From contig NZ_QFRX01000001.1 of NCBI RefSeq assembly GCF_003143935.1, positions 2,723,697-2,787,696 on the forward strand: a stretch of 64,000 nt of DNA, read 5' to 3'. The notes under the pieces were generated by a model. That model saw only the letters and a program-made list of their open reading frames with translations. It ran no database searches and was not told where the DNA came from. Below are positions 1-8,014 of the stretch, piece after piece. The DNA comes from Streptomyces sp. Act143 (GTDB lineage: Bacteria; Actinomycetota; Actinomycetes; Streptomycetales; Streptomycetaceae). Both the position numbers and the translations under genes were made by a program. Position 1 is the first letter of the stretch; each line of letters opens with the position of its first letter.

Positions 1-1
1 C

Positions 2-97
2 GGTTCGGTGATCTCCGTGATCCCGGTGCTGGTCCTGTTCGTGATCACGCAGCGGTGGTTCTACAAGGGCGTGTCGTCGGGGGCGGTCAAGCTCTGA
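2..97 (+). CDS. sugar ABC transporter permease, C-terminal end only (partial at window edge)
   Basis: Only the last 31 residues are visible. They form a hydrophobic segment (SVISVIPVLVLFVITQRWF) followed by YKGVSSGAVKL and a TGA stop. This ending is typical of MalG-type binding-protein-dependent sugar permeases: final membrane helix, then a short cytoplasmic tail of the form QRWFYKGVTSGAVKG. It runs towards the GH3 beta-glucosidase, which is on the other strand, and the two overlap by 11 bp at their 3' ends. The neighbouring glycosidases suggest it imports oligosaccharides that they cleave, but the substrate cannot be read from this fragment. Confidence 0.75.
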   Translation, partial: GSVISVIPVLVLFVITQRWFYKGVSSGAVKL

Positions 98-2285
98 GGT
101 CGACCCGGACGGGTACGGCGGTGAGCGCCGCCCGCGCCGACTCGGCGACGCGCAGCTCCAGCAGGCCGGTCAGCTCGTTGTCGAGCGTCAGCGTGACCGT
201 GCGCCGCTCCCCCGCCGCGAGGCCGACCCCCTCGAACGCGCACAGTTCGAGGGTGCGCGGCCAGGTGGTGGCGATCAGCCGCCGCAGATAGACCTGCACG
301 ACCGAACGGCCGTACCGCCGCCCGGTGTTGGTGACATCGACGGTGACGGTACGGCCGGACGCGCGGGGCGGCCCGTACCCGAAGCTCGTGTACGACAGTC
401 CGTGCCCGAAGGAGTACTGCGGCTCGGCGTCGGCGTCGGCGTAGCCGCCGTACTCGGTGTCCTTGTGGTTGTAGTGGACGGGGAGCTGGGCGGCCGAGCG
501 CGGGACGGAGACGGGGAGCCGGCCGGCGGGTTCCGTGAGTCCGAGCAGCACCTCGCCGATGGCCTCGCCGCCCCAGGGCCCCGGGTACCAGGCGGTGAGG
601 AGCGCTCCCGCCCGGTCGGGCACGACGTGCGGGCGCCCCTGGATCAGGACGACCGCCGTGGGGGTGCCGGTGGCGACGACGGCGTCCAGGAGGGCGTACT
701 GCGCGGCGCCGAACCGCAGTCCCGCCAGGTCGACGCCCTCGCCGCAGGTCATCTCCGAAACGGCGGTCAGGGCCGCCCCGTTGGCGGCGAAGCCGGTGTC
801 CGGCGTACGGGCGCTGCTGCCGCCCAGCACCAGCACGGCGAGGTCGGAGGCGGCGGCCGCGGCGACCGCCTCGGGGATGCCGGAGCGGTCGTCGCCGGTC
901 AGCGCGCAGCCACGGGCGTGCCGGATGCCGACGCCGGGCGGGGCGAGGCGGCGCAGGGCGTCGAGGACGCTGCTGCCGGTGCCGGGGCGCTGCGGGGCGG
1001 TGTAGTCGCCCGACTGGTGGGCCGGGGTGGCGGATTGGGGTCCGAGCACGGCGATGCGGGAGACGTCGGCGCCGATGGGGAGCGTGCCGTCGTTGCGCAG
1101 GAGGGTGACGGCGGCGCGGGCGACGGCGACGCTGAGCTCCGTGCCGCCGGCCGGCGCCGGGGGTGCGGTCCGCCGCCGGTCGAACAGCCCCAGGCGGAAC
1201 TTGAGGCGCAGGACGCGGGCGACGGCGGCATCCAGGGTCGCCTCCGTCACGAGTCCCCGCTCCACCGCCTCCTCCAGGCGTGTGAAGCCCTCGTCCCAAA
1301 GGCTGAGGTCCACACCGGAGTTGAGGGCCAGCGCACCCGCCGAGACCCGGTCACCGGTGACCCGCGCCAGCCGGTCGACGGCCAGCCCGTCGGCCATCAC
1401 GATCCCCTCGAAGCCCCAGTCCTCCCTGAGAACTCCGGTGAGCAGGGCGGGGTTGCCGGAGCAGGGCATGCCGTCGACCTCGTTGTAGGCGGCCATGACG
1501 GCGGCGGCCCCGGCGCGGACGCCCGCCCGGGCGGCGGGCAGGTGGATCTCGTGCAGTTCCCGCAGCCCGAGTTCGGACTCGGCGGAGTTGCGGCCGCCGA
1601 CGGTGGCGCCCTGTCCGGCGAAGTGCTTGAGGACGACGGGGGCCCGGTCGGCGGCGAAGCGTTCGCCGGGATCACCCTGCATGCCCCGCACGACCGCCTC
1701 CGTCAGGCGTGCGGCGAGGAACGGGTCCTCGCCGAAGCACTCCTCGGTGCGGCCCCAGCGGGGGTCGCGGGCGATGTCCAGCGCGGAGACGAGGGCGACA
1801 TGGCCGCCGCGGGCCCGCAGTTCGGCGGCGGCGTGGGCGGCGGCGCGCTCGTGGAGTCCGGGGTCCCAGGTCGCCCCGACGGCCAGGTTGACGGGGAGGA
1901 CGGTGCCGTCGAGGGCCATCAGGCCGTGCGGGACCTCCTCGACGAACAGGGCGGGGATGCCGAGACGGCTGCTGTCGACGACATGGCGCTGGACGAGGTC
2001 GGCGAGGGCGGCGGCGTCCTCGGCGTCGGGTCCGTGGCCGTGGTCGACGCCGGACCAGGCGTCGGCGCGCTGGAGGCCGTACAGGGCGCCGAGGCCGGCG
2101 AAGCGCTCGGTCTCGGCGCGCAGGGCGTCGGTGATCTCGAAACCGCCGTCCGGGGTGCGGCGGTAGGCGTCCCACCCGTACATGCGCTGGTTGAGCTGGC
2201 CGGCCTTCTCGCGCAGGGTCATGCGGGAGAGCAGGTCGTGGACGCGGGCGTCGAGCGGTGCGGCGGGGTCGCGGTACGTCGTCAT
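87..2285 (-). CDS. glycoside hydrolase family 3 beta-glucosidase-like enzyme
   Basis: A 732-residue GH3 enzyme without a signal peptide, so probably cytoplasmic. Order: N-terminal TIM-barrel domain with KHFAGQG near residue 219 and the catalytic nucleophile Asp in VMADGLAV near residue 297; then the alpha/beta sandwich domain; then a fibronectin-III-like C-terminal domain (about 620-720, with the YSFGHGLSYTSF signature). The family hydrolyses terminal beta-linked glucose, xylose or related sugars; the exact sugar is not visible. Its ATG is overlapped (ATGA) by the stop of the upstream kinase gene at 2282-3367, so the two are translationally coupled and probably belong to one sugar-utilisation operon together with the transporter at the window edge. 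Confidence 0.9.
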   Translation of the reverse strand: MTTYRDPAAPLDARVHDLLSRMTLREKAGQLNQRMYGWDAYRRTPDGGFEITDALRAETERFAGLGALYGLQRADAWSGVDHGHGPDAEDAAALADLVQRHVVDSSRLGIPALFVEEVPHGLMALDGTVLPVNLAVGATWDPGLHERAAAHAAAELRARGGHVALVSALDIARDPRWGRTEECFGEDPFLAARLTEAVVRGMQGDPGERFAADRAPVVLKHFAGQGATVGGRNSAESELGLRELHEIHLPAARAGVRAGAAAVMAAYNEVDGMPCSGNPALLTGVLREDWGFEGIVMADGLAVDRLARVTGDRVSAGALALNSGVDLSLWDEGFTRLEEAVERGLVTEATLDAAVARVLRLKFRLGLFDRRRTAPPAPAGGTELSVAVARAAVTLLRNDGTLPIGADVSRIAVLGPQSATPAHQSGDYTAPQRPGTGSSVLDALRRLAPPGVGIRHARGCALTGDDRSGIPEAVAAAAASDLAVLVLGGSSARTPDTGFAANGAALTAVSEMTCGEGVDLAGLRFGAAQYALLDAVVATGTPTAVVLIQGRPHVVPDRAGALLTAWYPGPWGGEAIGEVLLGLTEPAGRLPVSVPRSAAQLPVHYNHKDTEYGGYADADAEPQYSFGHGLSYTSFGYGPPRASGRTVTVDVTNTGRRYGRSVVQVYLRRLIATTWPRTLELCAFEGVGLAAGERRTVTLTLDNELTGLLELRVAESARAALTAVPVRVDLRA

Positions 2286-3367
2286 CGGCGGCGTCCTCGG
2301 TCGAGTCGGGCGAGGGCCACGGCTCCCTGACAGCCGTCGGGCACCCAGTCGAGGGTCAGTGCGTGGGCGTGGAGCCGGGAGTTCAGGGGGCCGTCTAGGG
2401 GACCTTCGGGGCCGAGGAGACCGCCGGTGGCGACGATCCGTTCGCCGGGGCGCGGCTCCAGCGCCCGTACGGTGTCGGCGAGATGCTCCGCCGCCCGGTC
2501 CAGGAGCGCCGCGGCGACGGCGTCGTGGCGCCGTGCCGCCTCGGCGACCAGCGGCGCGAACCGGGCGAGCCGGACCGGGGGTTCGGCCATGACGGTGGGG
2601 AGGAGGTGCATGCGGTAGGCCTCGCGCCCCTCCCGGCTCCAGCCGTCGCCCGGCAGCACCTCGCCTGGCGACACCTCGCCCGTCGGCACCTCGCCCGTCG
2701 GCACGCCGCCCGGCAGCACCTCGCCCGGCAGCCCCAGCGCCCGCCCGACGGAGAGCGCCAGGAGCGTGGCCGGGCCCCGCCCGTCGGCCATGCGCAACGC
2801 GGCCCGGACCGCGCCGCGCCCGATCCAGAAGCCGCTGCCCTCGTCACCGAGGAGCCAGCCGTCGCCGTCCACGGTGGTGGTGGCGCGGCGGTCGCTGATG
2901 CGCATCGCGACCGCGCCCGTCCCGGCGACCAGGGCGAGACCGTCGGCCGGGGTGCCGGGGGCGGAGGCGAAGGCGGCCTCGATGTCGCTCCAGATGCCGG
3001 GCGGTCCGGCCGGGATGCCGAGGCGGTCCAGGGCGGCGGTGAGGGCGGTGCGGGCGCGGACGGAACCGGGGTCGTCGGGCGAGGCCGACGTGGCGCCCGC
3101 GAAGCCGCCGGCGACCGCGGTCACCCTGCCGCGGGCGGACTCGGGCACGGCGGCGCCGAGGGCCTCGGCGAGATGCTCGACGAGCCGTGGCTCCGGCACG
3201 GTCAGGGCGTTGCCCGGTCCGGCGGTCCCCTCGCCCAGCACACGCCCGCCCGCGGCGCCGGAGGCGGGCGCGAGCAGCGCGCGGGTGCGGGTGCCGCCGG
3301 CGTCGAGCCCGACGACCAGATCCGGTTCGCCGGCCCGTGCCACTTCCTGGTTCAAATCATTACCCAT
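2282..3367 (-). CDS. BadF/BadG/BcrA/BcrD-type N-acetylglucosamine kinase
   Basis: A 361-residue ASKHA-fold kinase. The phosphate-1 loop is VVGLDAGGTRTRALL near residue 18-32, and an adenosine-side motif LVAGTGAVAMRI lies mid-protein. The nearest known family phosphorylates GlcNAc or a related amino sugar with ATP. It fits a pathway in which the NagZ-like GH3 enzyme (4656-6149) releases GlcNAc in the cytoplasm. A stretch of five near-identical PxGEV pentapeptides lies in the middle of the protein (see the repeat at 2651-2725), probably a surface loop enlarged by slippage. The start ATG lies only 8 bp from the ATG of the divergent GH5-like gene, so the promoters must overlap the coding starts. 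Substrate assignment is inference. Confidence 0.8.
   Translation of the reverse strand: MGNDLNQEVARAGEPDLVVGLDAGGTRTRALLAPASGAAGGRVLGEGTAGPGNALTVPEPRLVEHLAEALGAAVPESARGRVTAVAGGFAGATSASPDDPGSVRARTALTAALDRLGIPAGPPGIWSDIEAAFASAPGTPADGLALVAGTGAVAMRISDRRATTTVDGDGWLLGDEGSGFWIGRGAVRAALRMADGRGPATLLALSVGRALGLPGEVLPGGVPTGEVPTGEVSPGEVLPGDGWSREGREAYRMHLLPTVMAEPPVRLARFAPLVAEAARRHDAVAAALLDRAAEHLADTVRALEPRPGERIVATGGLLGPEGPLDGPLNSRLHAHALTLDWVPDGCQGAVALARLDRGRRR
2651..2725 (-). repeat. five 15-bp tandem repeats inside the kinase gene
   Basis: Five consecutive in-frame 15-bp units of the form cggcagcacctcgcc (variants tggcgac, cgtcggc) encode LPGEV/SPGEV/PTGEV/PTGEV/LPGGV pentapeptides. They are in phase with the reading frame, so unit gain or loss would change the loop length without breaking the gene. 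Confidence 0.9.
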
Positions 3368-3370
3368 CGA

Positions 3371-3389
3371 CGACTATGGTGATTGATAC
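3371..3389 (-). promoter_or_regulatory. possible promoter/regulatory segment between the kinase and GH5-like genes
   Basis: The start codons of the two divergent genes are 8 bp apart, so regulation must lie in this short AT-richer stretch and in the 5' coding region. Read on the minus strand it contains ATCAA, 4 bases, then CATAGT. A similar ATCAA-spacer-CCATAG arrangement precedes the NagZ-like gene (6188-6209). CATAGT could be a -10 element. The resemblance is short and may be chance. Confidence 0.3.
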
Positions 3390-4635
3390 ATTCGCGCAGG
3401 ACAAGGCCCGGCCCGGGGAGGATCCCATCCGCACGCTCCGCTTCGGCGTCAACTACACGCCCCGCCACGGCTGGTTCCACTCGTGGCACGACTTCGACCC
3501 GGGCCGCGCCCGCGAGGACCTGGCGCAGATAGCCGGCCTCGGTCTCGACCACGTCCGGGTCTTCCACCTGTGGCCGCTGCTCCAGCCCAACCGCACCCAC
3601 ATCCGCACCTCGGCCGTCGACCAGCTGGCGCACCTCGTCGACCTGGCGGGCGAGGCCGGTCTCGACGTGATGGTGGACGGTGTGCAGGGGCACCTGTCGA
3701 GCTTCGACTTCTACCCGGAGTGGACCCGCAGCTGGCACCACCGCAACGTCTTCACCGACCCGGACGCCGTCGAGGCCCAGGCGGACCTCCTCCGCACCCT
3801 CGGCCGCGCCCTGGCGGGCCGCCCCCACCTCATCGGCCTCCAGCTCGGCAACGAGCTCAACAACCTGGTCGAGCACAACCCGGTGACACCGGCGGAGGCC
3901 GACCACTACCTGGACACCCTCCTGGCCGCCGCCCGCGACGGGCTCGGCGCGCACGGACTGGTCACGCACTCCGCCTACGACGCCGCCTGGTACGGCGACG
4001 ACCACCCCTTCACCCCCGAGGCCTCGGCCCGCAAGGGCGATCTGACCACCGTCCACCCCTGGGTGTTCTCCGGCGACTGCGCCCGCCGCTACGGCCCGCG
4101 CTCCCCGCAGGTGCAGCATCTCGCCGAGTACGGCACGGAGTTGGCGAAGGCGTACGCCGTCGACCCGGCGCGTCCGGTGTGGGTCCAGGAGACGGGCGCC
4201 CCCGAGCCGCACATCCCGGCGGCCGACGCGCCGGAGTTCGCGCGGGCGACCGTGCGGAACGCGGCCGAGTGCGAGGGGCTGTGGGGCGTGACGTGGTGGT
4301 GCTCCCACGACGTGGACCGCTCGCTCGCCGACTTCCCCGAACTCGAGTACACCCTAGGCCTGTTCGACGCGGCCGGCCGCCCCAAGCCGATCGCCGAGGC
4401 CCTGGCGGAGGCCGTCGCCGGGCCGCACACCGCCCGGCCCCGGGAGACCGCCCTGGTGCTGGACTGCACCCCGGGGACCCGGTCGGTGTCCGGGCCGGGC
4501 GGCGAGTACTTCGAGGCGTGGATGCGCATGCGGGCGCGCGGGGTCCGCCCGGCGGTCGTCCTGGCCGAACGGGCGGAGGACGAGGGGTACTTGGCCGCCC
4601 GCGGGATCGAGAACGTCCTGCTGCCGGGCCTTTGA
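3376..4635 (+). CDS. GH5-like glycoside hydrolase (clan A, cellulase/mannanase type)
   Basis: 419 residues from an ATG at 3376. A TIM-barrel glycosidase begins FGVNYTPRHGWFHSW. The acid/base Glu is in LGNELNN (about E160) and the nucleophile Glu in WVQETGAPE (about E273), both at barrel-strand ends as expected for clan GH-A. The His-rich VHPWVF and WWCSHD motifs line the active site. There is no signal peptide, so it should act on imported oligosaccharides. The C-terminal 90 residues form a separate small domain. No clear ribosome site precedes the ATG, and TATGGT at 3375-3380 looks like a -10 box, so the true start could be slightly downstream. Substrate unknown; beta-mannoside or beta-glucoside is a guess from context. 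Confidence 0.75.
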   Translation: MVIDTFAQDKARPGEDPIRTLRFGVNYTPRHGWFHSWHDFDPGRAREDLAQIAGLGLDHVRVFHLWPLLQPNRTHIRTSAVDQLAHLVDLAGEAGLDVMVDGVQGHLSSFDFYPEWTRSWHHRNVFTDPDAVEAQADLLRTLGRALAGRPHLIGLQLGNELNNLVEHNPVTPAEADHYLDTLLAAARDGLGAHGLVTHSAYDAAWYGDDHPFTPEASARKGDLTTVHPWVFSGDCARRYGPRSPQVQHLAEYGTELAKAYAVDPARPVWVQETGAPEPHIPAADAPEFARATVRNAAECEGLWGVTWWCSHDVDRSLADFPELEYTLGLFDAAGRPKPIAEALAEAVAGPHTARPRETALVLDCTPGTRSVSGPGGEYFEAWMRMRARGVRPAVVLAERAEDEGYLAARGIENVLLPGL

Positions 4636-4655
4636 GCACCGGTCCCGCCGCACCG

Positions 4656-6149
4656 TCAGGCACCGGCCCCCGTCAGCACCTCCGCGACCGCCAGCAGGTT
4701 CACCCGCCCCCGCCCGTACGAGCAGAGGGCACCGCCCTCCGGCAGCCCGGTGTCGATCCGGATCGCGTCGGGGCGGCGGGCCAGAAGGGCGTCGCGGAGC
4801 CGGGCCTGCCAGGGGTGGAGTCCGGCGTCGCAGGTGGCGAGGACGAGGGGCCGGTCGCGGCCCAGGATGCCGTCGGCCAGGGCGGCGGGGTCGGCGGGTT
4901 CGCCGGCCACCGCCGTTCCGACGGCCGTGGGGTCGAGGGCGAAGACCGGGGTCAGCAGGTCCTCGCCGCCCCAGTTGAGGGCCGGGTGCGGCGGCGGGAA
5001 CAGGTCGACGACGTGGGCCCCGCGGACGGCGGACGGCACACCCCGGCTCCCCGCGGCCCGTCGTACGGCCCGGCGCGCGGCGTCCGGACCGGCGTCCGCG
5101 TCCCAGGCGGCGACCGTCCCGGCCGGGGTGGCGTACCGCTCGGCGAGCCGCCGCACCCGCTCCGCCGCCTCCCGCACCCGGCCCTCGATCAGCACCCCGG
5201 AGCGCAGCGCGTCGAGGACCGCGTCCCGGCAGGCCAGTGTGACCTCCAGATCCGGTACGGCGACGATCACCTGGTCGGCCCCGGCGGCGAGCGCGATCCG
5301 CGCCCCGGCCGCCTCGCCGTACCGTTCGGCGATCGCCTTCATCTCCAGGGCGTCGCTGACCAGGACCCCCTCGAAGCCGAGGTCGTGCCGGAGCAGGTCG
5401 CCGAGGATGCGGCGGCTGAGGGTGGCGGGGCGGTTGGCGTCGAGCGCGGGATAGACGACGTGCGCGCTCATCAGCATCGGCACGCCCGCGGCGACGGCGG
5501 CGCGGAACGGTTCGAGATCGACGAGCAGTTCGTCGTACGGCCGCGGATCGACGGCGATGCCGTGGTGGCTGTCGGTCTCGGTGCCGCCGTGGCCGGGGAA
5601 GTGCTTGGCGCAGGAGGCGATGCCGCGCCCTTCGGTGGCGGTGATCCAGGCGCGCAGATGACGCGCGGCGAGCCCGGGGTCGGCGCCGAAGGAGCGGGTG
5701 CGCACGATCGGGTTGTCCGGCCGGTGCTGGAGGTCGGCGACGGGGGCGTAGGAGGCGGTGATGCCCAGGGTCGCCAGGTGGCCGGCGAGGGCGTCGGCAC
5801 ACCGGGCGGTGAGGGCGGGGTCGTCGACGACGCCGAGGGCGTAGGAGCCGGGGACCTCGGGCGCACCCGCCGCGACCAGGTGCCCGATGCCGCCGCCCTC
5901 GTTGTCGATGGCGACCAGCAGATCGGGCCGCAGTGCCCGCAGCGCGTCGGTGAGCTCACGGACCTGTTCCGCATCGCGCACGTTGCGGGTGAACAGGATG
6001 ACCCCGCCGAGCCCTCGGTCGATCAGCCGTTTGAGGGTGTCGGGGAAGGTCGTGGTGCCGTCGAACCCGGCGACGAGACAGCGGTGAGCCGCCTCGTCCA
6101 GGTCGGACGGGAGGAGGCGGCCTTGGGACAGGTGCGCTGCGTGGGTCAC
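4656..6149 (-). CDS. nagZ: GH3 beta-N-acetylhexosaminidase, NagZ-like
   Basis: 497 residues. The diagnostic NagZ motif KHFPGHGGTETDSH (near residue 181) supplies the Asp/His acid-base pair on the flexible loop, and the nucleophile Asp is in SDALEM near residue 265. DNEGGG near residue 87 matches the substrate loop. After the catalytic barrel there is a C-terminal domain of about 180 residues, longer than the single-domain E. coli NagZ. There is no secretion signal. It should release beta-GlcNAc from chito- or muropeptide-type oligosaccharides, feeding the kinase at 2282-3367. The GTG start has a GAAGG sequence directly against it, so a start a few codons downstream is possible. Confidence 0.85.
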   Translation of the reverse strand: MTHAAHLSQGRLLPSDLDEAAHRCLVAGFDGTTTFPDTLKRLIDRGLGGVILFTRNVRDAEQVRELTDALRALRPDLLVAIDNEGGGIGHLVAAGAPEVPGSYALGVVDDPALTARCADALAGHLATLGITASYAPVADLQHRPDNPIVRTRSFGADPGLAARHLRAWITATEGRGIASCAKHFPGHGGTETDSHHGIAVDPRPYDELLVDLEPFRAAVAAGVPMLMSAHVVYPALDANRPATLSRRILGDLLRHDLGFEGVLVSDALEMKAIAERYGEAAGARIALAAGADQVIVAVPDLEVTLACRDAVLDALRSGVLIEGRVREAAERVRRLAERYATPAGTVAAWDADAGPDAARRAVRRAAGSRGVPSAVRGAHVVDLFPPPHPALNWGGEDLLTPVFALDPTAVGTAVAGEPADPAALADGILGRDRPLVLATCDAGLHPWQARLRDALLARRPDAIRIDTGLPEGGALCSYGRGRVNLLAVAEVLTGAGA

Positions 6150-6187
6150 CTTCGGGATTCTTCTGGCTGGTTCAGCCGGAAGTCAAC

Positions 6188-6209
6188 ATGGCTATGGATT
6201 GTTTGATTC
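6188..6209 (-). promoter_or_regulatory. candidate promoter region of the NagZ-like gene
   Basis: Minus strand reading: GAATCAAACAATCCATAG, an AT-rich island about 40 bp upstream of the GTG start. It shares the ATCAA-N-CCATAG layout with the region before the kinase gene. CATAGC may serve as the -10. No experimentally known operator is recognised. Confidence 0.3.
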
Positions 6210-6229
6210 ATGACCACCGGGCGAGTGCC

Positions 6230-6512
6230 GCGCCCCTCCGGCGATTCATCGGCGCCGCGCTCGGCCTGCCCCTGTCCTGGACGCAGGTCGCCTTCGCCTT
6301 CCTCGTCGCGAGCACCGCGGTCGGGGGCGGTGCCCGCGCCGGGCGGCGTCGGGCCGGTGGACGCGGCGCTGGTGTTCGCGCTGGTCGGATTCGGCGCCCC
6401 GACGGGCCTGGCGACCGCGACGGCCGTCGGCTACCGGGTGCTGACGGTGTGGGTGCCGCTGCTGCCGGGGGCGCTGGTGCTGTCGGCGCTGGTACAGCGG
6501 AAGGTGCTGTGA
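6230..6512 (+). pseudogene. remnant of a lysylphosphatidylglycerol synthase-type (YbhN/UPF0104) membrane protein
   Basis: Two reading frames join to give the C-terminus of this flippase/synthase membrane family. In the first frame, ALGLPLSWTQVAFAFLVAST matches the penultimate helix. In the second, PAPGGVGPVDAALVFALVG and VGYRVLTVWVPLLPGALVL match the hallmark PTPGGLGxxExAL motif and last helix. The frame switch falls at a run of five G at 6323-6327. The N-terminal several hundred residues are absent. It lies between the divergent hexosaminidase promoter and the convergent NarK gene, so it is a decayed leftover. The frameshift could be a sequencing error, but the missing N-terminus could not. 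Confidence 0.75.
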
Positions 6513-6532
6513 GCCCCGGTCCGTTCCGACCG

Positions 6533-7780
6533 TCACACAGCCGCCCGCTCCTTTTCCCGCCCCGCCTCCCGCATCCGCCCGTACGCGTACACGCAGCCCG
6601 CCAGTGCCAGGTCGGACAGCAGCATGAAGCCGATGGAGTAGGAGTCCTTGGCGCTGTAGACGGCGCCCATGACCAGCGGCGGCACGAATCCGCCGAGTCC
6701 GCCGACCGCGCCGACGATGCCGGTCACGCTGCCGACCTGCGGCTGCGGGGTGACCCGGGCGACCAGCGCGAACACCGCCCCGCTGGTCGCGCCGAGGGCG
6801 GCGGCCATCACCAGCAGACAGACCGTGGCGGTCGGCACCAGCGTCGGGTCGAAGGCCTGGACGACGGCGAGGACGGCCACCGCGCCGAGGGCGACCGCGG
6901 TGACCACCGCCGGGTGGACACGGTCCGACAGCCACCCGCCGATGGGCCGGAACACCACGGCGACCAGGGCGAACCCGGCGGCCCTGGTGCCCGCGTCGGT
7001 GGCGTCGAGCTCGTACCAGGTCTTGAGGTAGGTCGGCAGATAGACGCCGAACGCGACGATGCCGCCGAACCCGATGGCGTACAGGGCGGACAGCTCCCAG
7101 GTCACCCGGAGCCGTCCGGCCTGGCCGAGCCGGGTGGTGAGCGGGGTGCTGGGGACGGGGCGTCCGGGCCGGTCGTTGATGAACAGGAAGGCGAGGACGG
7201 CGTATCCGGCGAGGGCGATGGCCAGCACGATGAACGGCAGGTTCTCGCTGTGCTTGTACATCCGGGGCGTGAAGTACCCGGACAGCGCGACACCGCCCAT
7301 GCCCATGCCGAAGACGCCGAGGGCGGCGCCCCGGTGCCTGGGCGGGAACCAGGCGTTGACCAGCGGCACGCCGATCGCGAAGGTGGTGCCGCCGAGGCCG
7401 AGCACGAAACCCACCAGCACCAGCGCCACATAGGACGTGTGGGTGGGGATGAGCAGCAGCACGGGCACGATCGTCAGGGCGCTGACCACCGGGAACATCA
7501 GCCGGGCGCCGTAGCGGTCGGTGAGCGCGCCGACGGGCACCCGGCCGAGCGAGCCGACCAGCACGGGCACGGCGACCAGCACGGACTGCGCGAAGGACGT
7601 CATGTGCAGGTCGTCGTCGAACTGGCCGGCCAGCGGTGCGATCAGGTTCCACGCCCAGAAGGTGAGCGTGAAGCCGATCGTGGCCACCACCAGGTTCCGC
7701 CAGGCCGCTGGGGAGGGCCGCTCGTCGGCGCCTGCATCCCGGACCACTTCGCCCTTCCCAGCCGTCGACACACTGGCCAT
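6533..7780 (-). CDS. narK: NarK-type nitrate/nitrite MFS transporter
   Basis: 415 residues with about 12 hydrophobic segments. The NarK/NRT signature is present: GGTTFAIGVPLVNAWFPPRH in helix 5 and a second glycine-rich stretch, GAVGGLGGFVPPLVMG. The family imports nitrate and/or exports nitrite across the cytoplasmic membrane. I chose ATG 7780, which has GGGAG seven bases upstream; a GTG two codons earlier would give MFMASV. No nitrate reductase gene is adjacent, so the direction of transport cannot be inferred. It converges on the pseudogene remnant, leaving only 20 bp between. Confidence 0.85.
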   Translation of the reverse strand: MASVSTAGKGEVVRDAGADERPSPAAWRNLVVATIGFTLTFWAWNLIAPLAGQFDDDLHMTSFAQSVLVAVPVLVGSLGRVPVGALTDRYGARLMFPVVSALTIVPVLLLIPTHTSYVALVLVGFVLGLGGTTFAIGVPLVNAWFPPRHRGAALGVFGMGMGGVALSGYFTPRMYKHSENLPFIVLAIALAGYAVLAFLFINDRPGRPVPSTPLTTRLGQAGRLRVTWELSALYAIGFGGIVAFGVYLPTYLKTWYELDATDAGTRAAGFALVAVVFRPIGGWLSDRVHPAVVTAVALGAVAVLAVVQAFDPTLVPTATVCLLVMAAALGATSGAVFALVARVTPQPQVGSVTGIVGAVGGLGGFVPPLVMGAVYSAKDSYSIGFMLLSDLALAGCVYAYGRMREAGREKERAAV

Positions 7781-7966
7781 GAACACGCTCCCGGACTCCG
7801 CTCACGGATGGTCACCGAGGGCTCCGCCCACTCGGGATCAGCGGAGCCGACGCCTTTCCATGAGGTCACGGGGGCCCGGGAGCGGCAACTCGAACTCCTG
7901 GCCGTCCCGGCGGCTTCCCGTATCCCGGACGACAGGCGAATGCGACCTGGGCCACTCCGAAGGCAA

Positions 7967-8013
7967 GGCCGTCGCGGCCCTGGCGGACACGCTCCGCCAG
8001 GGCCGCGACGGCC
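7967..8013 (-). terminator. 21-bp perfect hairpin after the FAD monooxygenase gene
   Basis: The arms at 7967-7987 and 7993-8013 pair perfectly over 21 bp around a 5-base loop (CACGC). It starts one base beyond the stop codon of the gene ending at 8015. There is no T-tract, as is common for Streptomyces terminators. The rest of the 7781-8014 gap holds nothing else I can identify. Confidence 0.85.
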
Positions 8014-8014
8014 G

